Shown piece by piece: positions 33,507-41,564 of a stretch of DNA of 64,000 bases. The translations under genes were made by a program, and so were the position numbers. The number at the start of each line of letters is the position of its first letter. Position 1 is the first letter of the stretch. The DNA is from an uncultured Propionibacteriaceae bacterium. Lineage in GTDB: Bacteria; Actinomycetota; Actinomycetes; Propionibacteriales; Propionibacteriaceae. The stretch lies in the NCBI GenBank assembly GCA_945911015.1, contig CAMDZW010000004.1:62001-126000 (forward strand), given 5' to 3'. Under the pieces are notes generated by a model that was not told the origin of the DNA, made no database searches, and worked only from the letters and a program-made list of their open reading frames with translations.

Positions 33507-34757
33507 TCAACGACTCACAATGGCGACATCGAGTGCTGGCACGGTCACCGTCACGACACCGCCGTCGCCGGTCACTGGCTCCAGCCCGGAGACCTCCACG
33601 GTGACCGGGCTGGTCGCGCTGTTGGTGACCAAGGCGTACTGGTGACCTTGGTGCTCCACCACACGGACGTCGTACGAGGGCAGAGTGATCGGCGCATCGA
33701 CGCCGTACGGCTGGAAGGGTGCTGCCTGCGCCGGTCCCGAGACCAGACCGGTGGCCACACTGACCACCTCACCGAACAGCAGGGCCGACGCCAGACCTGG
33801 CGTGTTCAGCAAGGTGTCGATGCAGTCGTGGTAACTGTCGAGAGCGGCAGCCAGCAACGGATCATCCGTCCGATGAGCCCACGAATAGATCATGATCCCC
33901 TTGGCTCCCCCGGTGAGCGCAGCCCAGAAGTCGTGACGCGCATCGGCGGCCGTCATCACCGGTTTCCCTGCCGAGGCAAACAATTCGAGCGCTGCGGTGA
34001 TCGTCTTCTCGCCCGCCAGATGATCGGGCCCGAGCGTGGCCGAGACCGAGTCGACCGCCTGATGCATCTGCTGCATCCGCCACCGGATCCACGCGGGCTC
34101 CATTGCCGCATATGACCGATAGGCGCTCACCGGCAGGATGTCGAGGTGGGGCACGTACTCGGCGAAGGCCGACGCTCGGTAGTGGTTGGGCAAGTACATG
34201 TGGTTCGGACGCTGCTGCGGGTCATGCTGACGGGTCAGCGCGACATAGTCGGTGACCACCGCCATCTCGTTGGCGTACCAGTAGCGCATTTCCTCGGGCA
34301 GGTCCCACCAGGCAACCGGAGCCGAAGCTCGGTCGGTGATCGCTGCGACCGCAGTGGCCAAGGGCGGCATCTGCTTGGGTTCTGTCGTCGAGGCCAACGG
34401 GAGACGACAGAGCGCAGTCAGATCGGCGTCGTCGACCTCAGCCAGATAGTCGACGGCCGTGGGAACGTCCACCGGTGCATAGATGTGGGCGATCGTCGCT
34501 CCGTTGTCCCGTTCCGCATCAAAGAACTCGGGACGTATCGCGTACCAGCCGACCGGAAAGGCTGTCCCCACCGGGTAGGGCTGGGGGCCAGCGGCAACGG
34601 CAGATCGAGCTGGCCCCCCGGCCACGGCGCCAGCACCGATCACGGAGCCCATGGCCAATGTGCCGGCCACCATCGCTGATCCGACAAGGAACTGGCGGCG
34701 GTGAGGATTCGGCGGTTGGTCACCTGGCTTGGGGGCTGGGCCGCGTCGCATGGTCAT
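33507..34757 (-). CDS. Tat-exported putative glycoside hydrolase-like protein, copy 2
   Basis: A 416-residue paralogue of the neighbouring protein. HRRQFLVGSAMVAGT is its Tat signal. Shared landmarks are FPVGWYAI, VAWWDLPEEMRYWYANE, MYLPNHYRASAFAEYVPHLD, RWRMQQMHQAV and GIMIYSWAHR. It is somewhat shorter in the middle of the N-terminal half. A GGGGGGA site lies 8 nt before the ATG. It follows the GntR/LacI-type regulator by 16 bp and precedes copy 1 by 48 bp. Both are probably extracellular enzymes or binding proteins for the sugar the regulator senses. Confidence 0.72.
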   Translation of the reverse strand: MTMRRGPAPKPGDQPPNPHRRQFLVGSAMVAGTLAMGSVIGAGAVAGGPARSAVAAGPQPYPVGTAFPVGWYAIRPEFFDAERDNGATIAHIYAPVDVPTAVDYLAEVDDADLTALCRLPLASTTEPKQMPPLATAVAAITDRASAPVAWWDLPEEMRYWYANEMAVVTDYVALTRQHDPQQRPNHMYLPNHYRASAFAEYVPHLDILPVSAYRSYAAMEPAWIRWRMQQMHQAVDSVSATLGPDHLAGEKTITAALELFASAGKPVMTAADARHDFWAALTGGAKGIMIYSWAHRTDDPLLAAALDSYHDCIDTLLNTPGLASALLFGEVVSVATGLVSGPAQAAPFQPYGVDAPITLPSYDVRVVEHQGHQYALVTNSATSPVTVEVSGLEPVTGDGGVVTVTVPALDVAIVSR

Positions 34758-34773
34758 GGGAGATTCCCCCCTT

Positions 34774-35889
34774 CTAGGCTTGGCTGTTGCTCAACAGGAG
34801 CGGACGGCTGATGACGGTCATGGCGACCTCGCTGACTCTGGTCAGGGATCGCCGCATGGTGCTGCCCTGCACGAGATGATCGGCGGCCATCCGACCGAGA
34901 TCTGTCCAGCGCGGCCGGACCGAGGTGAGCACGTAGCCCTCTGCCGATTGGAGACCTTCGAAACCCACCATGGCTGGCCACAGACTGCGATCTATCCCTC
35001 GAGCCCGGAGCTCGTCGGCCAGATGGGTCAGAACAAGGTCGTCGGCACCCACGCAGGCATCGAACCGTGGTAACTGATCTGCGGCGTGACTGGCCACTTG
35101 GCTCAGGGCCCGCTCATAGTGGCCGGCTCCGCTGCCACGCGGTGGATCTGGATGGATGCTGACGAGGTCACCGCGCGGCTGGCGGCGCCGCATCGCCGTC
35201 TCCCATCCTTCGGCGCGCTGTCGCGACCAGCCGAAGTGAGGGACACCGGGAGCGTGCAATCCCAGAAAGGCGATCCGCTCATGACCGCTGCGCAGCAGTG
35301 CTTCCGCCGCGAGTCGGCCACCGCTGACGTTGTCCAGATCGACATAGGTCACTCGATCATCCTCGGCGCCTTCCGGAGGTCTACGGCCACCCAAATACAC
35401 CACGAGTCGCGCGAAGTCATCGAGGGTGCTGAGGATGTCGGTGCTGCTGCCCGCCACGAAGGAGAAGATGCCGCGGACCGGTGGCAGTGAGCCGGCTGCG
35501 TGCTGGGTAAGGTAGTCGTCCACCGTGAGCACCGCGCAGGCACCACCATGCCAGGTGATGCGGTCCTCAAAGCCGTGGCTGGTGTTGTGCAGCGGCGGGC
35601 CCTCGAGGCCAGGGCGGTCGGGTCCCGTGAGCATGACATAGCAACCGGGCCGACGATCCCGTACCTCGCCCACGAACATGCCCACCGACGGCACGGCGCA
35701 CAGAGTTCCGTCATCGAGCAGGGGCTGGAGGGTGGCCAGCACGGTCGGCTTGGACAGTCCGTAGCGCTTCGCCAAGGACACCAGCGACGGGATCTGGTCC
35801 CCGGCTCTGAGCTCAGCTCGCTCGATCGAGCTCACCAGATCCCCGACCATCGCGCTCTTGCGCTGCGCCGCCTCTTGCCTGGTGGTCAC
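34774..35889 (-). CDS. GntR/LacI hybrid transcriptional regulator (AraR-type)
   Basis: A 371-residue regulator. Residues 10-75 form a GntR winged helix (AGDQIPSLVSLAKRYGLSKP, then TVLATLQPLL). From about 85 to the end is a LacI/GalR-type periplasmic-binding-protein sensor, with RLAAEALLRSGHERIAFLG, CVGADDLVLTHLADELRARG and VRPRWTDLGRMAADHLV as the standard landmarks. This architecture is that of AraR, a repressor released by a sugar. It is the first gene of the operon with the two Tat-exported proteins. The start is GTG with GAGGAGC just upstream. Confidence 0.85.
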   Translation of the reverse strand: MTTRQEAAQRKSAMVGDLVSSIERAELRAGDQIPSLVSLAKRYGLSKPTVLATLQPLLDDGTLCAVPSVGMFVGEVRDRRPGCYVMLTGPDRPGLEGPPLHNTSHGFEDRITWHGGACAVLTVDDYLTQHAAGSLPPVRGIFSFVAGSSTDILSTLDDFARLVVYLGGRRPPEGAEDDRVTYVDLDNVSGGRLAAEALLRSGHERIAFLGLHAPGVPHFGWSRQRAEGWETAMRRRQPRGDLVSIHPDPPRGSGAGHYERALSQVASHAADQLPRFDACVGADDLVLTHLADELRARGIDRSLWPAMVGFEGLQSAEGYVLTSVRPRWTDLGRMAADHLVQGSTMRRSLTRVSEVAMTVISRPLLLSNSQA

Positions 35890-35925
35890 CGCTCCTCATT
35901 CCTCGTCAACGAGAACCTCACGGAA

Positions 35926-35943
35926 CTACCGGTTTCTACCGGT
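35926..35943. promoter_or_regulatory. CTACCGGT direct repeat, probable operator of the hybrid regulator
   Basis: CTACCGGT occurs at 35926-35933 and 35936-35943, a period of exactly 10 bp (one helical turn), 37-54 bp upstream of the regulator's GTG. ACCGGT is itself palindromic. The position fits autoregulation. Confidence 0.5.
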
Positions 35944-35991
35944 CCTTCAAGGCAACCAACGTCTCCGGGAAAAAGTCAAGGGGTGGCCGGC

Positions 35992-36459
35992 TCAGGCGGC
36001 ATCGAGCCGTTCGCGCGCCGAGTGCCGGACGACCGGGACCGACGCGGTGGCCTTGGCCAGTCCCATGACGGGCGTGCTGCCGTAGAAGGTCTCGGCCCCG
36101 GACACCACATAGGTCTCGTGCCAGATGCCGACGGCGCCCGGGTTCTTGCGGGCTCGTCGATTGAAGGTGCGCCAGGCCGGCCGGTGTTCGGCGGCCGGGT
36201 CGCTGGCATAGCCGTAGAGCTTGTCGAGGGAGTCCCAGTACTGGACGACGACCGGGTTGATCCCCTCCAGAGCCACGCGGAAGCCCAACAGACCGGACTC
36301 CGGATCGGAGGCGAGTTCCTTGAGCATGCGCGGCATCGCGGCGAAGGCGGGGACCCACTGGTCCGGCCGCCACGGTCGATTGATCGTCATCCCGATCAGG
36401 AAGACGACCAGGTCTCCGTCGTGCTGATGGGTCATCCGGCCGGGCTGGATGCGTGCCAT
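35992..36459 (-). CDS. DUF4188-family protein (heme/monooxygenase-like fold)
   Basis: A 155-residue protein with the DUF4188 signature: VVFLIGMTINRPWRPDQWVP, MPRMLKELASDPESGLLG and YWDSLDKLYGYA. The ferredoxin-like fold resembles small antibiotic-biosynthesis monooxygenases; function is unestablished. GTGGAGGAACCC before ATG 36459 fixes the start. It is divergent from a MerR gene across a 48-bp nested palindrome, so the pair is almost certainly a regulator-target unit. Confidence 0.8.
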   Translation of the reverse strand: MARIQPGRMTHQHDGDLVVFLIGMTINRPWRPDQWVPAFAAMPRMLKELASDPESGLLGFRVALEGINPVVVQYWDSLDKLYGYASDPAAEHRPAWRTFNRRARKNPGAVGIWHETYVVSGAETFYGSTPVMGLAKATASVPVVRHSARERLDAA

Positions 36460-36475
36460 GGGTTCCTCCACATAG

Positions 36476-36523
36476 GATTGGATAGTGCCGCTCCCCATTA
36501 TTGGGGAGTACGACTATCCAATC
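36476..36523. promoter_or_regulatory. 48-bp nested palindrome between DUF4188-like and MerR genes
   Basis: An outer perfect 11-bp inverted repeat, GATTGGATAGT (36476-36486) and ACTATCCAATC (36513-36523), encloses an inner perfect 7-bp repeat, CTCCCCA-N4-TGGGGAG (36491-36508). Both share the dyad axis at 36499.5. It occupies the whole divergent promoter, 17 bp from one ATG and 12 bp from the other. Confidence 0.8.
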
Positions 36524-36534
36524 AAGAGGTTTCC

Positions 36535-37140
36535 ATGCGTATCTCCGAGTTGAGCCAGACCAGCGGCGTCCCGACGGCAACGATCAAGTACTACCTACGG
36601 GAGGGACTGCTGCACGAAGGCGAGCTCACCTCTGCGACCCAGGCCCAGTACGACGACAGTCACCTCTCGCGCCTGGCCCTGATCCGCGCGTTGGTCGGTG
36701 CGGGGGGACTCAGCCTGGCCGCCACGCGACGCGTCCTCGACCAGCTCGACCGCACCGACCTCGGCATCCACCAACTGCTCGGCGTCACGCAGGACGCAAT
36801 CCTGGCCGACGAGGAACCGGTGGACACCACCGATGCCGCCGAACTGGTCGCCGACCTCGGCTGGACCAGCTACCCCCAAGCGCCACCGCTACGTCGCCTG
36901 GCCAAGGCGCTGACAGCGCTGGAGGCTTCAGGCCTCGAGGTCCCTCGGGCCACGATTCTGGCCCATGCCCAAGCGATGGCCGACGTCGCTGAGCGCGATG
37001 TGGCCGACATCCCGACCGTCTCACGCCCTGCTGCTGTGCGTCATGTGATCCTCGGCAGCATCCTGCTCGAGCCCGTCCTGCTGGCGCTGCGCCAACTCGC
37101 CCACATCGATGCCTCGGCTCGTCGGTTCACCGAGGAGTGA
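36535..37140 (+). CDS. MerR-family transcriptional regulator
   Basis: A 201-residue regulator starting MRISELSQTSGVPTATIKYYLREG, the MerR winged helix, followed by the second-wing/linker segment ALVGAGGLSLAATRRVLDQL and a helical effector domain with no conserved cysteine cluster, so it is not a metal sensor of the classical kind. AGAGG lies 6 nt before the ATG. It presumably binds the 48-bp palindrome and activates the DUF4188-like gene in response to an organic ligand. Confidence 0.87.
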   Translation: MRISELSQTSGVPTATIKYYLREGLLHEGELTSATQAQYDDSHLSRLALIRALVGAGGLSLAATRRVLDQLDRTDLGIHQLLGVTQDAILADEEPVDTTDAAELVADLGWTSYPQAPPLRRLAKALTALEASGLEVPRATILAHAQAMADVAERDVADIPTVSRPAAVRHVILGSILLEPVLLALRQLAHIDASARRFTEE

Positions 37141-37202
37141 CAGCGTGACCAGCCCAGAGCAGCTTCGCAGACTCAGGATCCAGAGCAGATTGACGTCCAA
37201 AA

Positions 37203-37259
37203 CTGCCGCCCACAGCGCTGATGGCTCCATATAGCGCCCATCTGGTCCCACAGCGGCAG
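37203..37259. repeat. 57-bp intergenic repeat, copy 1
   Basis: Begins CTGCCGC and ends GCGGCAG, giving an inverted-repeat stem. It matches the 57-bp element at 48029-48085 at 42 of 57 positions with no gaps, including the outer ends. It lies in the space between the MerR stop and the convergent PIG-L gene, where a bidirectional terminator or REP-like element would be expected. The rest of 37141-37383 holds no gene. Confidence 0.65.
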
Positions 37260-37383
37260 AGTCGGTACGGGTGGGCTGTGCCGACCCATACTGGACGGGG
37301 CCGGGATGGACGGGCCGGACTGAAATGGAGTGAGCGACCTGGTGCCCAGACCCCCTCGAGGGGCCCGGGCACCAAGGTCAGGA

Positions 37384-40128
37384 TCAGCGCACCTGCACGG
37401 TGGCGCTGCTGACGTGGTCGTCATTCTCCAACGACACAGCGACCGTCCAGTCCTTCGCCTCTGAGGCGCCACCGGCCACCGGGATGGCGACCTCACGAGC
37501 CCCGTTGCCGCTGTCCAGGGTCGTGCTGCCGAGGATCTTCTCCCCGTCCCACACGAAGGCCCGCACAGTACCGCCGGTGGTCGTCACCACTCGTGCCCGG
37601 ACCTGGTCACCGACGAGGCGGGCGGCACGCACCTTGACCGGTCGCCGCAGCGCCGGCCAGCCACCGAGCGGGACACCGTCCGCGCTGGACTGCAGGATCG
37701 ACTGTGGCGACTCGACCGATCGGGCCGCGGTGTCGGGCAGCTTCGGTTCCTTCGGTGAGGACTGCTGGTCCGACAGGCCCGGCACGGTGCACAGTCCCCA
37801 ACGCCAGGGATCGGCCCGCATGCCCGGGTAGGTGGACCAACCGGTACGGGTCTGGGCCGCCTTGTCCTGGGTGTCGGAGTCGTTGATCACCACGTTGAAA
37901 CCGAGATGGTCGGGGTCGATGTGGTCAGGGAGCACATCGAACGGGATCTTGGCCTCCACGTCATAGCCGGCGTATTCCTCCTCCGTCGAGGCCATCACCA
38001 CGGCCACATCCATGCCGGGTGCTGTCTCGTCGGCCTCGCCCTGCCAGTTGTCGCGGTCGCGGCCCACTCCGGGAGCGCCGGTCATCGAGTCCATCGACGG
38101 CATGATGCCCGCGATGAAGGTGTGGGCCGTGTTGGGCGCATCACCACGCGGATCGACGTAGATCTCAATCGAATCGGTCCGGCGCTGCCGCTTGTTGTCG
38201 TCGGCCGGCAAGATCGTCCCCCGGATGTCGTCGACGACCCGGACGAAGACGAACAGATTGTCATCATCGTGACTGATCCACGCCGAGCCGGAGACATCGT
38301 CGGCGGTCGTGGCCTGTCCGTCCCACAGTGCCGAGATGTCCAGCTCGTCCCCGGGATACTTCTCCTCGGACCACTGCGCGTCCACGGTGGGGTCCTCGAC
38401 GCCGATGCGGGGCACCGTGGTCGTGGGAACCACATTGAGCGTGACGGTACGGGTGGCTGAACCACTCGGTGCCGACGTGGTGATCGTCACCGGCCACCGT
38501 CCCTCGTTGGGCGCCTGGTTGGCCGGAGGCATCGCCGGGTCGGTCTGGGAGAGCTGCACCGTGACAACGGTCTGCTCACCGGCCTCGACCGTGGGGTAAT
38601 CGATCGTGGCCGGCTCGACTGTGAAGCCCTCGGGGACATCGATCGTGACCTGCCCCGAGGCCGCTGCCGAGGAGTGGTTGGTGACCACGATCTCGACCTC
38701 CCGGGTCCGGCCGACGCCGATGGCCATCAGCTCGGGCACCAGTGCGTCGAGGTGCTCCATCTCGACCTCCGCGGTCCAGTCGCGGAACTCCTGGATCTCG
38801 GCCAGCGGCCGGATCGTGGCCTCGACGGCCCCGCTTACCCGTACCTGGGCGATCGTGGCGCCACTGCTCTCACCGACGGTGTAGACAACATCGAGTCGTA
38901 CGTCCTCCGGCTCAGCATCAGCCGGCGGGGTCACGGTCAGCGTGGCGTTGTGCGACTGCCCCTTCTTCAGGGCCGGCACCGCGACCTCATCCGAGCTCTG
39001 CCAGCCCGACGGCGCCTGCACCACGACCGTGCCGGCGTCCAGGGCGGTGTCCTCGGGGGCGCGGAGGGTGACGTCGACCTCGAGTGGCTCACCGGGGACG
39101 ACGGCGAACCGTTGGGGCCGCGGATCGATCAGGGTGCCCAGCGGCAACCCGTCGGGGATGGGCAGGTAGGCGCCCCTCAGCGCCGCTTCGTCCCCGGAGG
39201 TCGGGTCGGTCAACGGTGTACGGGAGTGGATGAGGGTGAACCAGTTGCTCGAGATCTTCTCCGGGTCCTCCGGGCTCGGCGCCCGGCTCGCCCAGCCCTG
39301 GGTGACGTACGCCCAGATGGCCCGGTCGCCGATGGCTGACCACCGCTCACCGGCTGCTTCGCTGGGGGTGCCCTTCCACGTGCCGAAGACGACCTCGCTG
39401 GGCACGGTCGGGGTGTAGCCCTGCTCGACCGCATCCGGACCGGTTGCGCCGGTGCCGTTCGCTCCGGACCGCAGGATCCGGGACGGCTGCCAGGGGGCGA
39501 ATCCCTCGGCACGATGCTCGGGGAAACGGTTCTCGTCACCCGCAGCCAGATACGCCTCCACGGCATACATGGCCGCCTGCTGGTGGTTGCCGTGGTTGCC
39601 TTCGACCGCAGAGGGATTCATCGTGACGATGACCTCGGGCCGGGTCGCCCGGATCACCCGCACGATGCGGTTCAGCACGGCGTCTCCACCCCACACGTCG
39701 CGCGACAGGGGTGCGCTGGCGGTGTAGTAGAAGTCCACGCCGTCGAGGTTGAACACGTGCTCGATGCCGGCGTAACCGACGGCAAGGCGCTCCTCGGCCT
39801 CACGCATCAGGCCCAACGGTGGTCCCTCCTCGAGACCGACCGCGTTGCCGCCGCCCTCACCACGGGTGATCGTGATGACGCCGGCTCGTGCGTCGTGGAA
39901 CTCCTTCCACTGGCCCAGGGCGGGTAGGGTACCCGCCTCGTCATCGGGGTGCGCGCCGATGAACAGCACGTTGAGCTTCTGTGTCCCGCCCGGTGCGGCC
40001 AGAGCCTGTTCGGCGGGGGTCAGCTGGCTCAGGGTGAGGGGCGCGACCACGGCGCCGAGCCCCAGGGCACTGCCGGCCTTGAGGATCGTACGGCGGGTCG
40101 GTGTGAAGGGATGCGGGTTGGGGGACAT
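37384..40128 (-). CDS. Secreted PIG-L-family N-deacetylase with Ig-like and CBM9-like domains
   Basis: A 914-residue exported protein. RRTILKAGSALGLG starts a Tat signal. Residues about 50-330 form a PIG-L (LmbE-like) zinc deacetylase with metal motifs AHPDDEAG and GNHGNH. This is followed by beta-sandwich NEW3-type segments (about 340-590), a CBM9-like/DOMON sugar-binding region from about 600 to 790 (DAQWSEEKYPGDELDIS, DSIEIYVDPRGD, AKIPFDVLP) and a final Ig-like domain. The enzyme family removes N-acetyl groups from amino sugars. AAAGGA lies 6 nt before the ATG. It is divergent from the ROK regulator and shares its operator sequence, so it belongs to that catabolic locus. Confidence 0.85.
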   Translation of the reverse strand: MSPNPHPFTPTRRTILKAGSALGLGAVVAPLTLSQLTPAEQALAAPGGTQKLNVLFIGAHPDDEAGTLPALGQWKEFHDARAGVITITRGEGGGNAVGLEEGPPLGLMREAEERLAVGYAGIEHVFNLDGVDFYYTASAPLSRDVWGGDAVLNRIVRVIRATRPEVIVTMNPSAVEGNHGNHQQAAMYAVEAYLAAGDENRFPEHRAEGFAPWQPSRILRSGANGTGATGPDAVEQGYTPTVPSEVVFGTWKGTPSEAAGERWSAIGDRAIWAYVTQGWASRAPSPEDPEKISSNWFTLIHSRTPLTDPTSGDEAALRGAYLPIPDGLPLGTLIDPRPQRFAVVPGEPLEVDVTLRAPEDTALDAGTVVVQAPSGWQSSDEVAVPALKKGQSHNATLTVTPPADAEPEDVRLDVVYTVGESSGATIAQVRVSGAVEATIRPLAEIQEFRDWTAEVEMEHLDALVPELMAIGVGRTREVEIVVTNHSSAAASGQVTIDVPEGFTVEPATIDYPTVEAGEQTVVTVQLSQTDPAMPPANQAPNEGRWPVTITTSAPSGSATRTVTLNVVPTTTVPRIGVEDPTVDAQWSEEKYPGDELDISALWDGQATTADDVSGSAWISHDDDNLFVFVRVVDDIRGTILPADDNKRQRRTDSIEIYVDPRGDAPNTAHTFIAGIMPSMDSMTGAPGVGRDRDNWQGEADETAPGMDVAVVMASTEEEYAGYDVEAKIPFDVLPDHIDPDHLGFNVVINDSDTQDKAAQTRTGWSTYPGMRADPWRWGLCTVPGLSDQQSSPKEPKLPDTAARSVESPQSILQSSADGVPLGGWPALRRPVKVRAARLVGDQVRARVVTTTGGTVRAFVWDGEKILGSTTLDSGNGAREVAIPVAGGASEAKDWTVAVSLENDDHVSSATVQVR

Positions 40129-40176
40129 CGGGTTCCTTTCGACGGTGCCACCACGTCAGCGTGGGCGGTCTCCTTA

Positions 40177-40322
40177 TATTTCAGAGCCTGAAGTAACTTC
40201 CGTCAAGGGGTACGGCAAAGTTCGTGTGATTTCGCGTCCCAGCACAGCCTGTTTGAGGGAAGTTTCTTCACGAATCGATCACGACTGGTTGCGGATCTGG
40301 GTTACTTCTGGCTATAAAGTAA
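40177..40322. promoter_or_regulatory. Divergent PIG-L/ROK promoter region with repeated operator
   Basis: GTTACTTCWGGCT occurs at 40301-40313 (plus strand) and at 40195-40183 (minus strand), in both cases just upstream of or overlapping a -10-like element: TATAAA at 40313 for ROK and TATAAG on the minus strand for PIG-L. Related GAAGTWWCTTC palindromes lie at 40190-40200 and 40259-40269. ROK regulators bind such AT-rich inverted repeats, so this is the probable autoregulatory operator. Confidence 0.6.
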
Positions 40323-40327
40323 GTGTG

Positions 40328-41503
40328 ATGTCGCCCATCTCCACCCAACGCCGCGGTGAACCACCGACCTCGCCGGCCGCGTTGCGAGCGCTCCGACTGG
40401 AGAGCGCCGTGACTGCCCTGCTCAGGCGTGGACCGCTGTCACGGACCGAGCTGGCGCAACTCACCGGATACTCGCCGTCCTCGATGACCAGCACCATCCG
40501 GGAGCTGATGGCCGCCGGGCAGGTCCGTGAGCTCGGCTTTGCCGCCTCGACCGGCGGGCGGCGCCGCACCCTGCTCCAGTTCGACCGGACGAGTGTTCTG
40601 GTCACCCTGGTCGGCATCGAGGCGTCCCACGTGACCGTCACCCAAGTCGACCTGGACGGTCAGACCCAGGTCCAGATCCGCCGCCAACTCGACCCGGCCG
40701 ACCCGCTGGCGAGCATCATCGAAGGGCTGAAGGCCCTCCGCACCGCTGCCATGGCCAGATCCCAGTGCATCATCGTGTCCCTGCCCGGCGTGGTGTCGGC
40801 CGAGGGCAATGTCTCCTTGGCCCCCTCCCTGGGCGCAGCCGCCGGTTCCCCGGTCGACGAGGTGCTCGCGGCAGCCACCGGACTGCCCGTCCTGGTCGAG
40901 AACGACGTCAATCTCCTCGCCCTCGGCGAACACACCAGTGGCGCTGCGCGGGACACCGCCGACTACGTCCTGGTCTTCGTCGGGGAAGGCATCGGCGGCG
41001 GTCTGGTGCTCGACGGCAAGGTCCGCCGCGGAGCCAACCAGTCCGCCGGCGAGCTGGGATTCCTTCCCTGGTCGGGTCAGGCACAGACCACCGGAGGAGC
41101 CGTCGGCCCGCTCGAGTCAGCCTGGTCGGTCCCCGCCCTGGAGGCCCGTAGCGCCGAGCTCGGCCTCGACCTGGGTGACCGTGGAGTGGTGTCCGCCCTG
41201 GCGGCCTCCGACCTGACCCCGGCCCAGACCCTGCTCGACCAAGCGGTCGAGGCATGGGCGTACGCCGCTGTCGCCACCGCCTGCGTGGTCGATCCCCCAC
41301 TGATCGTCTTCGCCGGCGCAGCGACCTCTCTGGATCCTGCTCGGCGGGAGCAACTGGCGCAGGCCGTTGCCCGGCAGAGTCCATCCACGGTGCGGGTGGG
41401 TTTCGCCGAACTGGGTGAGGGCGCCATCGTCCATGGCGCGATCGCCCACCTCATCGCACACCCCCAACTCATCCTCGCCGCGCCAGCCGGCGCCCCCGAT
41501 TGA
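40328..41503 (+). CDS. ROK-family transcriptional regulator
   Basis: A 391-residue ROK repressor. An N-terminal winged helix (RRGPLSRTELAQLTGYSPSS) is followed by the ROK sugar-kinase-like domain: IIVSLPGVVSAEG, VLVENDVNLLALGEH and VLVFVGEGIGGGLVLDG. The usual zinc-binding CxCGxxGC motif is missing; the corresponding segment reads LGFLPWSGQAQ. The ATG at 40328 is 9 bp after the TATAAA -10 and lacks a Shine-Dalgarno, suggesting a leaderless mRNA. It heads the ABC/lyase-kinase operon and faces the secreted deacetylase. Confidence 0.85.
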   Translation: MSPISTQRRGEPPTSPAALRALRLESAVTALLRRGPLSRTELAQLTGYSPSSMTSTIRELMAAGQVRELGFAASTGGRRRTLLQFDRTSVLVTLVGIEASHVTVTQVDLDGQTQVQIRRQLDPADPLASIIEGLKALRTAAMARSQCIIVSLPGVVSAEGNVSLAPSLGAAAGSPVDEVLAAATGLPVLVENDVNLLALGEHTSGAARDTADYVLVFVGEGIGGGLVLDGKVRRGANQSAGELGFLPWSGQAQTTGGAVGPLESAWSVPALEARSAELGLDLGDRGVVSALAASDLTPAQTLLDQAVEAWAYAAVATACVVDPPLIVFAGAATSLDPARREQLAQAVARQSPSTVRVGFAELGEGAIVHGAIAHLIAHPQLILAAPAGAPD

Positions 41504-41520
41504 CCCGACAACCCACGCAC

Positions 41521-41537
41521 CCGTGCTCGGAGCACGG
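41521..41537. terminator. Hairpin between ROK and binding-protein genes
   Basis: CCGTGCTC-G-GAGCACGG is a perfect 8-bp inverted repeat around one base, 18 bp after the ROK stop and 28 bp before the next start. With no T-run it more likely stabilises the downstream mRNA end or gives partial termination. Confidence 0.45.
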
Positions 41538-41564
41538 AATGCCCCATCAAAGGAGAACTGCACC

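Noticed and set aside
36476..36523. Nested palindrome as a transcription terminator
   Set aside because: It lies between divergent starts, not after stops, and has no T-run, so an operator is the better reading.
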